Below are positions 1 through 9,064 of a DNA stretch of 64,000 nt, in pieces. Source of the stretch: Acholoe squamosa (Eukaryota; Annelida; Polychaeta; Phyllodocida; Polynoidae). Position 1 is the stretch's first letter. Every line of letters begins with the position of its first letter. The position numbers and the translations under genes were made by a program. The DNA lies in contig OX439050.1 in assembly GCA_949317995.1 (NCBI GenBank), forward strand, positions 124,001-188,000, in the 5' to 3' direction. A model generated the notes under the pieces. It did not search any database. It saw only the letters and a list, made by a program, of their open reading frames with translations, and was not told the origin of the DNA.

Positions 1-636
1 AACGACAATAGGTGGTTTTGTAATCATCCTTCTTTTCATCATAATCATTTAGCCAGGTACCCACGGTGTTATAGCGATGAATCAGAGGAGGAACTACAGG
101 TTTCTAACCGCAACAGATGCAAAACCCGTGAAACCCATGAGGAAGAACCTCAACCGACCAAAAAACGTCGACTTCAAGAAGACAATGGCAGTGACGAGGG
201 TAAACTGTGGCAAACAATTAAAGATCTTACAAGTGAGGTGAATAGGTTAAAGGAAGTTCAAAAAACTAATGTTTCAGTTAATGAAGCAGAAAATGACACT
301 TCTTCAGGTAATACTTCTGAAAACAAACTCGAAGATAAAATACTTGCTATTGTTGGCAATGCTGTGCGTTCCCATTTACCTTCAACAAATTTGACTACAC
401 AAACTACACCTAATCTCAACACGGTTGAAATTTCTACTATCGAAGGATGCAGTGACAAACCAATGGAAAATTCCAATGCCCGTGCTGATAATGTTAGTGC
501 TGATCCTACTTCAGAAACTGACAAAACCATAACACCGTCTGCATCTATTAAATATTCAAAGAAATCCAGCCAATCACCTTCCTCTGTTAAGGATAAGCTT
601 TCTTGCTTTGTTAACAACAACTCATACCTATTTTGA
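1..636 (+). CDS. C-terminal part of an unknown protein, possibly capsid scaffold-like
   Basis: The reading frame is open from the first base of the window to a stop at 634-636, so this is the C-terminal ~211 residues of a longer protein. It begins with a His/Asn-rich stretch, then an acidic patch (SDESEEEL), a basic KKRR cluster that could be a nuclear localisation signal, and a short helical segment of coiled-coil character. The rest is Ser/Thr/Asn-rich and probably disordered, ending in an aromatic tail (SYLF). A nuclear signal, short coil, low-complexity linker and hydrophobic tip is the arrangement of herpesvirus assembly (scaffold) proteins, but no protease domain is visible here and I do not recognise the sequence. 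The scaffold idea is inference only. The gene downstream on the same strand starts 119 bases later. Confidence 0.6.
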   Translation, partial: NDNRWFCNHPSFHHNHLARYPRCYSDESEEELQVSNRNRCKTRETHEEEPQPTKKRRLQEDNGSDEGKLWQTIKDLTSEVNRLKEVQKTNVSVNEAENDTSSGNTSENKLEDKILAIVGNAVRSHLPSTNLTTQTTPNLNTVEISTIEGCSDKPMENSNARADNVSADPTSETDKTITPSASIKYSKKSSQSPSSVKDKLSCFVNNNSYLF

Positions 637-755
637 TTCTACTCAATGAAAATCCCGAATTGCTATTACTGAAAAAACATTTAAATTGTGAAGGAAAACA
701 GTAACTCGTCACTACAGTGCAAAATCGCGCAGAGTAAAAGTGAATTTCGTGAGAA

Positions 756-1442
756 ATGGAGTATCAAGAAGAAGAAACTGTTGGATATCCCCAGTTTGTT
801 AGCAATGACTGCTCAGCGTGGTTTTTTCATTGGTTCTCATACAGAATCCAAAAGTGCCCTAAAGGAGTTTGTTGTGATATATGTGCACGTGTTACAGAAA
901 ACATAGATTTCGCCACCGCTCTTTTGATTGAAGCAATTTATAACATGCATCACGATTTTACCGCCGGTTCCAACATAGTTTCTATAAACATGGGTTACGT
1001 GACACAAGCCAAAGTAAAAGAAATCCTTCGTACGACCCCCCTTTTGCTAGGCTTAACTAAAGGGGAACAGGAAAATGCAATGAGGGAACGAGAAAAAACT
1101 TCCTTGGCCCGTGATTTTCCAGGACTGGAAAAAGTGGCCGGATTAACGAAATATGCTGGTGTTTATTCACCCATTATGGGTAAAGGTGGAAATACGTTGT
1201 ATCATGTTTTATCCATGTTGTACAAAGCTGCAAAAGGGCTACCTTACGGCCATCATGAAATAAAAACCATTTCAGTCGTAGAATATTGTTTACTATGCTT
1301 TCATCTTAATCAGCAGTATTACTTAACAGCAAACTCAACCTGTGACCTTTGGTCGGGAGCATTAAGACTTAATTCGATTACCACATTGCTATCTGAATGT
1401 CCTTTGTCACAACTAGTTTATACCACCTTGTGGATGTTGTAA
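756..1442 (+). CDS. hypothetical protein with Cys pairs, 228 aa
   Basis: The ORF starts with MEYQEEE and encodes 228 residues. Two clusters could bind zinc: CPKGVCCDIC near residues 34-43 and CLLCFHL near residues 177-183, with further Cys residues at the C-terminus. Paired CxxC sites far apart recall herpesvirus packaging accessory proteins of the UL32 type, but length and spacing do not allow a firm call. It lies in a same-strand run (1-636, 1545-2612, 2840-4093, 4121-4567), which suggests shared timing. An overlapping plus-strand frame at 688-906 has no supporting features and is treated as a shadow. Confidence 0.7.
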   Translation: MEYQEEETVGYPQFVSNDCSAWFFHWFSYRIQKCPKGVCCDICARVTENIDFATALLIEAIYNMHHDFTAGSNIVSINMGYVTQAKVKEILRTTPLLLGLTKGEQENAMREREKTSLARDFPGLEKVAGLTKYAGVYSPIMGKGGNTLYHVLSMLYKAAKGLPYGHHEIKTISVVEYCLLCFHLNQQYYLTANSTCDLWSGALRLNSITTLLSECPLSQLVYTTLWML

Positions 1443-1544
1443 TGCAATCATTACTATTACAGTTAAGACTAAATAAGCCAGAGGCACTCAAATAGAAAAA
1501 GATACAAATACTAGGCGTAAAAAAAGCTTTTCTAAGGGGAAAAA

Positions 1545-2612
1545 ATGGACACTTTACTGGGATTTAATGAACTGCTTGGATCGAGTGAGTACCATACACT
1601 GTCGTACAGCCAAGGTATTAAACCAAACGATGCACTGTGCTCTTTTGATGACAGAGAATTGTACTATGTAGACAACATGCCTGACAAACCATCACCCCAA
1701 CAGTTTATTCATGGAATTAACATATATTTCATGCACACCTTAAACGAACTCCAAAATAAACTACCGGTTATTTACACTAGTCCTTTACACGAAAAAAAGT
1801 ACATTTTACATTCTGACAAATTAGTTAGAGTACACAACACGGGTTTGGAGCCTCTCGAAGCATCTAGCGTGTTCACAGTAATTCCGCCATTATGTGTTCA
1901 TGCAAATGCAGCCCGAGTTGGGGATCGTTACCTACTGCAAACTGTGGACTACAATGCCTTTATGACTGAGTTTAGGTCCTTGTGTATTATACTTCGCATA
2001 GTCTTAAACTCGGCTCGAACAAGAAACAATATAACGGGAAACAATGAAAGAAAACACCGAGAAACACTTGCACACTTTGCTTGTGACCATTTGCGAGGAA
2101 ACAAACTTTGGGACTATATGCTGGCTGCAGTATACGATGAGGAAAGTGTTTCCTCATTAACTGAAGCCTGCTGCCTTATTTTTAACGTAGCTGAACAATA
2201 CTGGGCCCCTTCCTTAGGGTTAGCTCATGTAAATCGATTGGTACCGACTTCTGACACTTATCAGTCGACATTTTTACCAGCCGACGTTTTAATAAGGGAT
2301 GTTTGTTTGTCCATTATAGAATTGGAGCGAAACGTAACTTGTGGCAGTGAAAACCCGTCTTCATGTGAAGAAGAAGATGAGAAACCTAACCTAATGTATG
2401 GTGAAAATCATAGTGGGGAACACAACACCTCCGAACATTTAAAGGAACGTTTGGAAAAGGAATTAAAGATAACACACGACATATCCTCTTTAGTGACATT
2501 GTTGAAAGAATTTGAACCGGTTAAAATTGGAAAAGTGTGTGTGGTAGGAAGCAAGGATGGTGCACTGCCCCGTAACAAAATGGAAGTGACGTTGTATGAG
2601 CAAGCCACATAA
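1545..2612 (+). CDS. hypothetical protein, 355 aa
   Basis: The ATG at 1545 (AAAATGG context) opens a 355-residue protein I do not recognise. Residues ~1-260 look globular with mixed hydrophobic segments. A Glu/Asp-rich segment follows (SCEEEDEK, near residue 275), then a charged helical stretch of coiled-coil character (HLKERLEKELK), and a compact tail. There is no signal peptide or membrane segment. Position and size would suit a capsid or tegument component, for instance a triplex subunit, but no diagnostic motif supports that. An AATAAA-like signal lies downstream near 2730. Confidence 0.75.
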   Translation: MDTLLGFNELLGSSEYHTLSYSQGIKPNDALCSFDDRELYYVDNMPDKPSPQQFIHGINIYFMHTLNELQNKLPVIYTSPLHEKKYILHSDKLVRVHNTGLEPLEASSVFTVIPPLCVHANAARVGDRYLLQTVDYNAFMTEFRSLCIILRIVLNSARTRNNITGNNERKHRETLAHFACDHLRGNKLWDYMLAAVYDEESVSSLTEACCLIFNVAEQYWAPSLGLAHVNRLVPTSDTYQSTFLPADVLIRDVCLSIIELERNVTCGSENPSSCEEEDEKPNLMYGENHSGEHNTSEHLKERLEKELKITHDISSLVTLLKEFEPVKIGKVCVVGSKDGALPRNKMEVTLYEQAT

Positions 2613-2839
2613 TTTATTTAAATTGGTCATTAAACTGGTATAAAACCAGGGGTTTTTATTTAAAAAAATTAATTTATACACGTTTAGTACATTGTGTAAC
2701 ATGTTAATTGTTTTTTTATGAATTGCTTGTAATAAAAAGTTACTCTTACGTCCTTTGTATTACACTTGTTTTTACCCTTTAGCTCATGCCCTAATTTTAA
2801 TAATGTAGTAAAAGCTGGGTTGTGCATTATAGTACAAAC

Positions 2840-4093
2840 ATGTCGTGCTTTTCAGACACTTTTATAAAATCGGTAAAACAACAAGGAAAGCTGATATTGA
2901 AGCAACATGAAACACACGCATCATGTCCACAAGTGACGCTGGGCAAGGTTTTGGGTTGTGGGGAATCCCTTAAGGAAATACCCATGTTTAATGTCTCACC
3001 TTTTTTTACATGGGTGGACGGTTGTCATGAAACTTTACTTTCATTCAATCCAGAAAATGTCTCGATTCAAAAATATTTACCTACTCAAAAATTAAAAAAT
3101 GTTCTGACTAAAAAGAACATATGTCGCAATAACCTCCATTCCTGGGTGGTTGACATTTGTGACGCTGTCAACATGCAGTCCAAGCACAGTGTAAGCACTT
3201 TTTTGCTTGACATTTGTTCCTTCTGTTTAACTCTACCGGAAAAAAGTCAGAATGCTAAACTTACCCTAGATGCTCAAGAGGAAATGATTCATTGTCTTAC
3301 TAATGAATCGCTTGTTTGGTTGTTAGAAGTATTGCATATTTTAGGTCGCTTGCTTACCTTAGACGGCACTGTAAGGAAATCCAACTGGTATGCTTTATCT
3401 TTTGCACCAAGTACTTTGTGGCTAGTGTTTCAGATAGAGGATGCAAACGGTGTGCAATTTTCAAGAGGCCTTGAAGTTATACAAAACACCATTTTTGAAG
3501 ATGCCTGCATTCCAGTAACCGACATGCAAATGGCTGACCTTTTACAGGACATAACACTGCAAAGAAACAACCTAGCGAAATCATTTGCAACCCCTCGGTT
3601 TTGGACAGTTACACCTTTGGCTTTATCTGACTGCTTTCCGCTTACTGGTGTGGTTTTACCTGTGCCTTACAATGTTCTTCTTGAACAAAAACCATGGTCG
3701 GAACTTATAAAAACTGCATCTTTGGTATCGACTGCTTTAATGCGTGTGTTATATTTGAATGAAACGGAATGCGAGAAAGTAAGTGAGGCAAAGATGGAAG
3801 TGGACAGCTATAACCTAAATGTCGAGAAGTTACATGAAGTGGACATAAATGGTTTGGCCATACGTTCTGAGCGTGGTTTAGTTGTTACAGACCCCGACTG
3901 TGCTCTAGTTCAATGGAATGATTTGTGTGCATTTCATTTTTGGCCCTTTCTAATTTCAACTCCCATAACAAATTTAAATGGTAAAAACTATCCAAGATGG
4001 ACCTTAAGTAGAAAGTTTTTGTTTCTTTGCAGCGCAGCTTATTATTGTGGGGCCACTCGTCCATTGTGCAGTATTCTCGCTGACATTTCATGA
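2840..4093 (+). CDS. hypothetical protein, about 417 aa
   Basis: The frame is open from 2822, but the first ATG is at 2840 (MSCFSDTF), which I take as the start. The product is ~417 residues, rich in Cys, Leu and Phe, mostly hydrophobic helices without a clear transmembrane segment. A candidate metal-binding cluster (DICSFC) sits near residue 128. The stop overlaps the region just before the next plus-strand gene (4121), so the two are probably transcribed together. I do not recognise the family. The long uninterrupted frame and neighbouring context make it a real gene. Confidence 0.75.
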   Translation: MSCFSDTFIKSVKQQGKLILKQHETHASCPQVTLGKVLGCGESLKEIPMFNVSPFFTWVDGCHETLLSFNPENVSIQKYLPTQKLKNVLTKKNICRNNLHSWVVDICDAVNMQSKHSVSTFLLDICSFCLTLPEKSQNAKLTLDAQEEMIHCLTNESLVWLLEVLHILGRLLTLDGTVRKSNWYALSFAPSTLWLVFQIEDANGVQFSRGLEVIQNTIFEDACIPVTDMQMADLLQDITLQRNNLAKSFATPRFWTVTPLALSDCFPLTGVVLPVPYNVLLEQKPWSELIKTASLVSTALMRVLYLNETECEKVSEAKMEVDSYNLNVEKLHEVDINGLAIRSERGLVVTDPDCALVQWNDLCAFHFWPFLISTPITNLNGKNYPRWTLSRKFLFLCSAAYYCGATRPLCSILADIS

Positions 4094-4120
4094 TGGCAGT
4101 TTCTTCCATTTTTGAACAGC

Positions 4121-4567
4121 ATGTACATATTTGGAAGTCAGCCCGGTGATGTGAAACATAAAGTTGTTCAGCCGAAAAAAGAACTTTTGCTGCCGCTTAC
4201 TCGTGATCAAAATTTAAAAACCTCTCTGTATTTAATAACACTGCCCGATTATAGCATATCCATACCCCATACCATTTTTCAAAAAATGGAAGCTTTTTTA
4301 AGATTGTTATGTGTCAGACGATATTTTGAATGCCGAATATGGTTGTTGAACGAAGCCTATGAAAAATGTGAAACCACTCGAAAATCTGCAGTTAAGTTGC
4401 ATCCTATGCTCTCCTCGAACAAGAGATCTCTTCATTGGATTCAGTTGTGCAAACCTATAGGAAACAGGACGGAAACTAAAGAAAGCCTTACTTTTCAAAT
4501 AATGAAACCGGTTGCTGAAAAGGGTGAAAAAATCGTACAGTCTATTCTTTCCAACGTCAATGCCTAA
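4121..4567 (+). CDS. hypothetical protein, about 148 aa
   Basis: A small ORF starts 27 bases after the preceding stop. The first ATG in frame is at 4121 (MYIFGSQPG). It encodes ~148 residues with a basic central part (LLCVRRYFECRIW) and a helical C-terminus. No signal peptide, membrane segment or known motif is visible. An AATAAA lies at 4647-4652 shortly after the stop and could end the transcript of this whole plus-strand run. The function is unknown. Confidence 0.6.
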   Translation: MYIFGSQPGDVKHKVVQPKKELLLPLTRDQNLKTSLYLITLPDYSISIPHTIFQKMEAFLRLLCVRRYFECRIWLLNEAYEKCETTRKSAVKLHPMLSSNKRSLHWIQLCKPIGNRTETKESLTFQIMKPVAEKGEKIVQSILSNVNA

Positions 4568-5044
4568 ACTTTAACACATGAACATAACTTGAAAACAACT
4601 GTACCAACAGAACTAGAAAATAAGGTTTAATTTTGTTTTATTAAACAATAAAAAGTAACATGTAGATCTATTCGTTTTTTCTTTTGTGCTAGTTAACATT
4701 TAAAACCACACTCGGTGGCAAAAGCAGTGCCAAAATTTAGTTGTCTGACCTAACCCTAAGGTCAAGCTGACATCAGATATACCAACAGCTGTTATATATC
4801 AAGGTCTACTGTCCTAATACAAGAAAACGAGTTTGGGCAGGCACCTTGCTAAACTACAGTATGCATACTAGTAGTACTAACCATGTAATACATGAGGTCC
4901 GAGTTACCCCTTGCGCCCACTTGTGAGCTGGTTGCCGGTCGGGCAGCAGGAGCAGCACTGGTTTATATATTTGACATACATCGTGCATGTACTGTACATA
5001 CAACTTTAACCGTTTACAAAGAAAAACATGTTTAAAAGTGACAT
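4568..5044. other. intergenic region between convergent genes
   Basis: This holds an AATAAA on the plus strand at 4647-4652, about 80 bases after the preceding stop. The remainder separates genes whose 3' ends face each other. I see no ORF with support, no RNA gene and no clear repeat. Confidence 0.5.
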
Positions 5045-5590
5045 TTAAGCGAGTTCAACCATATTTGGTCCGTAAATGTACGTCCACTCACTTCCTTTAG
5101 CCCGACGTACACTTAGTTTAAACTTCCGAGATAGTTTGGCATTTGTTTGGTGTATATGACTCCATAGTTTTACCAGTTTTTTTATGACTTCAAAAGACTT
5201 TTTTCCAGGTGTTTGATATAGTCCTTCCAGGTATCCCATGTAGTAATCCTCGCTTTTAACTGGTTCTGACTTTCCTTTTGCAAAATCAAAATGAAATTGC
5301 TTTTTGAAAAGAGTGGCATTAGTACGTAATAACTCATACCACAAAAGTGCTAGTTCGTTTAGAAATTTCTTGTCTTTATTCTTGTGCTGGATAACATTCT
5401 CAAATGCCAGCATCACATCCTCCTGCTCTGTAGTACAATCAACAAACTCGTGAAGGTCCACCAAATTGGGAACGTCCTCTATGTCACTTACAACACTGTC
5501 TATGTCGCTTTCCATGCAATCGTCTGTTGTAGTTAAAGGTGACGTTCTGCTGAAATCCTGTTCTGCCATTTTGTTAGGTCCGTGACACAC
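5045..5590 (-). CDS. small acidic-N-terminal protein with internal W/N repeat; paralogue of 33060-33566
   Basis: This 181-residue protein has a Ser/Asp-rich N-terminus (SDIDSVVSDIED) and two copies of a ~30-residue module: LLWYELLRTNATLFKKQFHFD (near 85-105) and KLWSHIHQTNAKLSRKFKLS (near 141-160). Each has a Trp, an Asn-Ala pair, and a basic-aromatic end. The gene at 33060-33566 shares the same N-terminal SDxDSVxSDxE motif and the same two modules, so the pair are paralogues. No enzyme signature is present; a role as a small DNA-binding or protein-binding factor is a guess. The start could also be seven codons downstream (MAEQ). A TATA box on the same strand lies at 5634-5642. Confidence 0.8.
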   Translation of the reverse strand: MCHGPNKMAEQDFSRTSPLTTTDDCMESDIDSVVSDIEDVPNLVDLHEFVDCTTEQEDVMLAFENVIQHKNKDKKFLNELALLWYELLRTNATLFKKQFHFDFAKGKSEPVKSEDYYMGYLEGLYQTPGKKSFEVIKKLVKLWSHIHQTNAKLSRKFKLSVRRAKGSEWTYIYGPNMVELA

Positions 5591-5633
5591 CAGAGTATAC
5601 TGTAAAAGTACAGCATGGAAAAAGGAAGGGCTC

Positions 5634-5642
5634 CTTTTTATA
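5634..5642 (-). promoter_or_regulatory. TATA box for the 5045-5590 gene
   Basis: On the minus strand the sequence reads TATAAAAAG, ending about 44 bases before the ATG at 5590, a spacing that suits a short 5' leader. Confidence 0.55.
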
Positions 5643-5792
5643 TGAGTTTAACACATGACCTATGAGTCATGAGGGAGGGGGTTTGAAAACCTTTACCCAA
5701 TAGGCTTGAAGGGCGAAAGGGATTTTTAGTCTAATTTATGCAAGTCGGTAGGCCAATTGTCTTTTTCCTTTTTACCCTTTTTGGCAGTTTTT

Positions 5793-6197
5793 TCATTCAT
5801 GTACTGCGGGTAATTCCATGGCCACTTTTATACCGCGAACACTTTGCTGTACCAGCTTAAGGTACCTGTCATTGTGATCTCTCTTTATGATCATCTCTTC
5901 CATAAACTTTTTGGCCATATCTTGCACAAATTCCACAAGGTGCAAACCCAAAATGGGATCTCTGTGATGTATTGTCCGAAGTGATGAAATGTACAGTGCC
6001 TTAACGTGTTTAATGTTAGTTTGGCTCCATGCCTGTGAAAAGGAAACCTTGTTTTGTCTTATGTTCAAACAAACAAGAAAGTACCAGCAGTGCACAGCCA
6101 AATCATTGTAAACTAAGTCCTCCACCTCTCCTTGGTTCCATTCTCCTTCTTCCCATGTTTGGCAACCTTTGTCCGAGGTAACAGGTTTGGTGTTCAT
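5793..6197 (-). CDS. hypothetical protein, 134 aa
   Basis: The ORF (MNTKPVTSDKGCQTW) encodes 134 residues, predicted mostly helical. It has an acidic Trp-containing N-terminus (WEEGEWNQGEVED) and a middle segment rich in His and aromatic residues. There is no signal peptide or membrane helix, and no recognised domain. It is on the same strand as the preceding small gene. Upstream on its 5' side lies the origin-like region, so its promoter may be embedded in the same control region. Confidence 0.6.
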   Translation of the reverse strand: MNTKPVTSDKGCQTWEEGEWNQGEVEDLVYNDLAVHCWYFLVCLNIRQNKVSFSQAWSQTNIKHVKALYISSLRTIHHRDPILGLHLVEFVQDMAKKFMEEMIIKRDHNDRYLKLVQQSVRGIKVAMELPAVHE

Positions 6198-6407
6198 TGT
6201 TGATGGCTTGGTAACAAAGTTTCACGGAGTAACTTGTATTTGGTAAGCTAGCGTCTAGCTATACAGCCTGGCCTAAAGGATGTGTATTCTGCTTGTGAGT
6301 AATGCTACGTCTCAAGTGAACAGTAGGCCCCGGCTCCGTGATGGTAGCTTGTGAAAATGGTGTCACGGCTATACTCTGTTTAAGACAATGGGTATATTCG
6401 CGTTATA

Positions 6408-7009
6408 TGTTCTACAAAATAAAATAAAAAGACTAAGGCAGAAAAGTTACACTGTTTCATTAAGTATGTTTTGCCATGTTATAAGGATGATAGCGGTGTA
6501 CTAAACATAATTTAGTTGACTGTAAATAAGGCGGCCCTTTGGTTACCATGGTGACTGCACTCACTGACCTTTTACCACTGTTACCATAGCAACAGCATTT
6601 TTACCCCCCACGCTGCCCCTCCCCCTCTTGCAAACATGAATTGGGGGTCTTCCCACTGTAGTGTTGGCGTTTGCGTTTGCGTTTGCGTTTGCGGGTAGTA
6701 ATTTATATGGGGTATATATATATAAAAGGGATTTTATAAATTATCGAGCGCAAACGCAAACGCAAACGCAAACGCAAACGCCAACACTACAGTGGGAAGA
6801 CCCCCAATTCATGTTTGCAAGAGGGGGAGGGGCAGCGTGGGGGGTAAAGATAAATGCTGTTTTACAATTGAAACGGGTGTAACCCCCTCCCACCGTTTTT
6901 TATATAAATTGTGTTTTTTTTTCACTTTTTACTGTCAGTTGTTATTATGCAATTGTAAAGAACAGTTGATTGTTGTCTTTGGAAAACATAACCAAGCCAT
7001 GACACAGGC
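6408..7009. repeat. origin-containing segment, copy 1 (duplicated at 44878-45404)
   Basis: From TCTACAAAATAAAATAAAAA near 6411 to ACACAGGC at 7002-7009 this segment aligns by eye with 44878-45404. The second copy lacks a stretch corresponding to roughly 6881-6955. Copy 1 leads directly into the superfamily 3 helicase gene; copy 2 does not. Shared content includes GGTTACCATGG, the whole palindrome and its AT-rich core. Confidence 0.85.
6591..6862. other. large palindrome with AT-rich centre: candidate replication origin 1
   Basis: The left arm (6591-6693) and right arm (6749-6862) are inverted copies of each other. The inner part of each arm is a run of 6-bp units (GTTTGC on the left, GCAAAC on the right). 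The outer part contains CTTGCAAACATGAATTGG and a G/C-rich tract. The 55-base centre is AT-rich with TATATATATAAAAGGG. Inverted binding-site arrays around an AT-rich core are the architecture of herpesvirus oriS/oriLyt and of small DNA virus origins. A superfamily 3 helicase gene follows immediately. The origin assignment is inference from structure, copy number and neighbour. Confidence 0.65.
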
Positions 7010-8969
7010 GGCAAGAAACTTTCTTATACAGTTTAATCCACGTGATGTGGTTAAACCAAACTTTATAGAATATTTAAACCAATTTATTACCAACAGGTCG
7101 CTTAAAGGAGCTTTATTAACTACTGACGGCCAGCTTTTTCTGAACGGTGGTAAAAGGGCAATTTATCTCAAATCTGGCATGGAAACCTTACAGAAATATT
7201 TACACACACAACATAGGCCACAAAGGAACATAAAAACATCCCTTTTACCCAAAAGGTTCATACAGGAGTATTTTAAAAACGGATACGACCCTGAAAAAAT
7301 TGCCTATAGTTTTGGAAATATGTTTAAAGAGGCTGCCATAAAAACAGTAGTTTTAAACTATGTAGACAGACAAAAAAACAAGTTTCGAAACAAGATGATA
7401 GTTAACCTGCCTACTACCCAACTTGTAAAGCAAGGTACAGTTTCTTTTGAAAAGGCAGTTTACATTGAAAACAGTAAAAACCTAATGGAAAGAATACATC
7501 GCCACGCAAAGCTAAACCCAGACTTGGAAGGTGAGCACACTGTAATTTTTGAACAGTGGAAGGCATTGGAAAGCGACAAGACTGTATCTGTTCGAACAAA
7601 AAAATACCCTGAAACTAAAGTAAGCTTTATTGGGCGTCCCAGCGTAAGAAACATCAAGTTTAAACACTATTACATTTATTCAAAGAAACCTGGCTTTGGT
7701 AAAACTCATGCAATGGAGGAATTTAAAGATTTGTTTAATGCACATTTTGTTAATGATTCTAACAATTGGATTTCCATTCCCAAAAAAGCACAATTTTTAA
7801 TTTTTGAGGAAGTAAGCCCTTTCAACAAGTTGGAGTTATCGCAACTGAAAACCCTCACGAGCAAGTCTGTTTTAGGATTTAGAGGTAACTGCAAAAGCCA
7901 TGGTGAAAGTTTTATACCAAGACCCGATGTTCAGGTAATAATGCTCTCAAATGATTCAATTTATGACATATACGGAAATTGGAATGCAAAACTACAAAGA
8001 AGGGTTATATCTGAGGAGGCTGCTGAACAGCTTGAACAAAGATTTGAAATTGTAAGGCTGGACAGTAGTGTAAAAGAGGACAGAAAGGCTTCCATGTTAC
8101 CAGAAAACTGGACTGACGATGAATTTAAAGAGGAAATACAAGGAATGTTTAATACAATAAAACGGGTCATAGACGAGCGGCGTACCGTTGAAGGTAAAAT
8201 TATGGCCATTTTAGCCCAGGTGGAAATTGCCAAAAGTTTGTTTGATGTTAGGTATAAAGCAAAACAAGCTGCAAAGTGTACTAGAGAGGCCTTTATAGAC
8301 GTGCTTGTTTTCTCTTGTGGAACAGCAATACCCAGTTTAAATTTAACATGGGAAGAAGTAATAGAAGGCCTTTATTCTATTAAAAACATACAAAAAAGAG
8401 GACGGTGGTTGGACAAGGCCATTAAAAAACTGGTGAAAGTACAAAACTTAAAAGAACGTGGTCTGTACGCTGCTGACAAAAATGCCCTCTCATCGGTGAA
8501 ATCAGAAAAGTTAATTACATATTACGACTGGCAACAAGTATATAAAGCCGCTTATGAGCAAGGCCAAAAGGCAAAAGATAAAGACACAGGCTGTAATAAA
8601 GGATGGCAAAAACTAGGTGCCGTTTTTCACTATCCTTTATGTTTTAGTGAGATGAGCCTTGGTCAAATAAACCTACATGTAATTGAAAACCCAAACACAG
8701 TTTCCAAACTTTTAGCCACCATATATAAAGAACACCCCATGGACGTAAACAAGTGCATGATGGTACACGGAAATGCTGAAAAGGAAATCCAAGCATGGCA
8801 AGACCTGTTTAAGGGAAATGTGTTTCAACCAATGCAGGAAATACTGAAACATAAAAGAAGCCTAATAGCTGCCTTTCATGACGATGAAGATGATGATGAA
8901 GATGATAATGATTATGACAGCGATGAGGACCACCTGCCTTTGGCCAAAAAGCTACATATTGACATTTAA
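6999..8969 (+). CDS. superfamily 3 helicase / Rep-like initiator, about 656 aa
   Basis: I start this at ATG 6999 (MTQAARNF), because the open frame upstream runs back into the palindrome. Residues ~1-150 form a domain shared with the protein at 31973-32809. Around residues 225-240 is a Walker A loop (KPGFGKTHA), near 265-272 a Walker B strand (FLIFEEVS), and near 310-316 a motif C strand ending in Asn (VIMLSN). This A-B-C spacing of about 85 residues is typical of SF3 helicases of parvovirus, papillomavirus and CRESS-DNA virus replication initiators, which act as hexamers at origins. The C-terminus is a long Asp/Glu tract followed by a basic LAKKL. I see no HUH nuclease motif. The likely role is origin recognition or unwinding in the nucleus at the adjacent palindrome. 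Confidence 0.8.
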   Translation: MTQAARNFLIQFNPRDVVKPNFIEYLNQFITNRSLKGALLTTDGQLFLNGGKRAIYLKSGMETLQKYLHTQHRPQRNIKTSLLPKRFIQEYFKNGYDPEKIAYSFGNMFKEAAIKTVVLNYVDRQKNKFRNKMIVNLPTTQLVKQGTVSFEKAVYIENSKNLMERIHRHAKLNPDLEGEHTVIFEQWKALESDKTVSVRTKKYPETKVSFIGRPSVRNIKFKHYYIYSKKPGFGKTHAMEEFKDLFNAHFVNDSNNWISIPKKAQFLIFEEVSPFNKLELSQLKTLTSKSVLGFRGNCKSHGESFIPRPDVQVIMLSNDSIYDIYGNWNAKLQRRVISEEAAEQLEQRFEIVRLDSSVKEDRKASMLPENWTDDEFKEEIQGMFNTIKRVIDERRTVEGKIMAILAQVEIAKSLFDVRYKAKQAAKCTREAFIDVLVFSCGTAIPSLNLTWEEVIEGLYSIKNIQKRGRWLDKAIKKLVKVQNLKERGLYAADKNALSSVKSEKLITYYDWQQVYKAAYEQGQKAKDKDTGCNKGWQKLGAVFHYPLCFSEMSLGQINLHVIENPNTVSKLLATIYKEHPMDVNKCMMVHGNAEKEIQAWQDLFKGNVFQPMQEILKHKRSLIAAFHDDEDDDEDDNDYDSDEDHLPLAKKLHIDI

Positions 8970-9064
8970 CACAATATCATCCTTTTCCTAGTGCGAAACT
9001 CTGCCACACGGGGCCTCCACCGGCGCTTTGCTATAGTGCATTTCAAAACCTGCCTCCCTTGTGC

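Noticed and set aside
258-620. 120-residue minus-strand frame
   Set aside because: Mirror of the plus-strand coding frame that is open from the window start; no promoter or motif.
688-906. Plus-strand 72-residue frame
   Set aside because: Overlaps the better-supported 756-1442 gene and has no feature of its own.
6661-6882. Short ORF with repeated AFAFAF and QTQTQT
   Set aside because: It is simply a translation of the palindrome arms (GTTTGC/GCAAAC array), as is 45132-45353.
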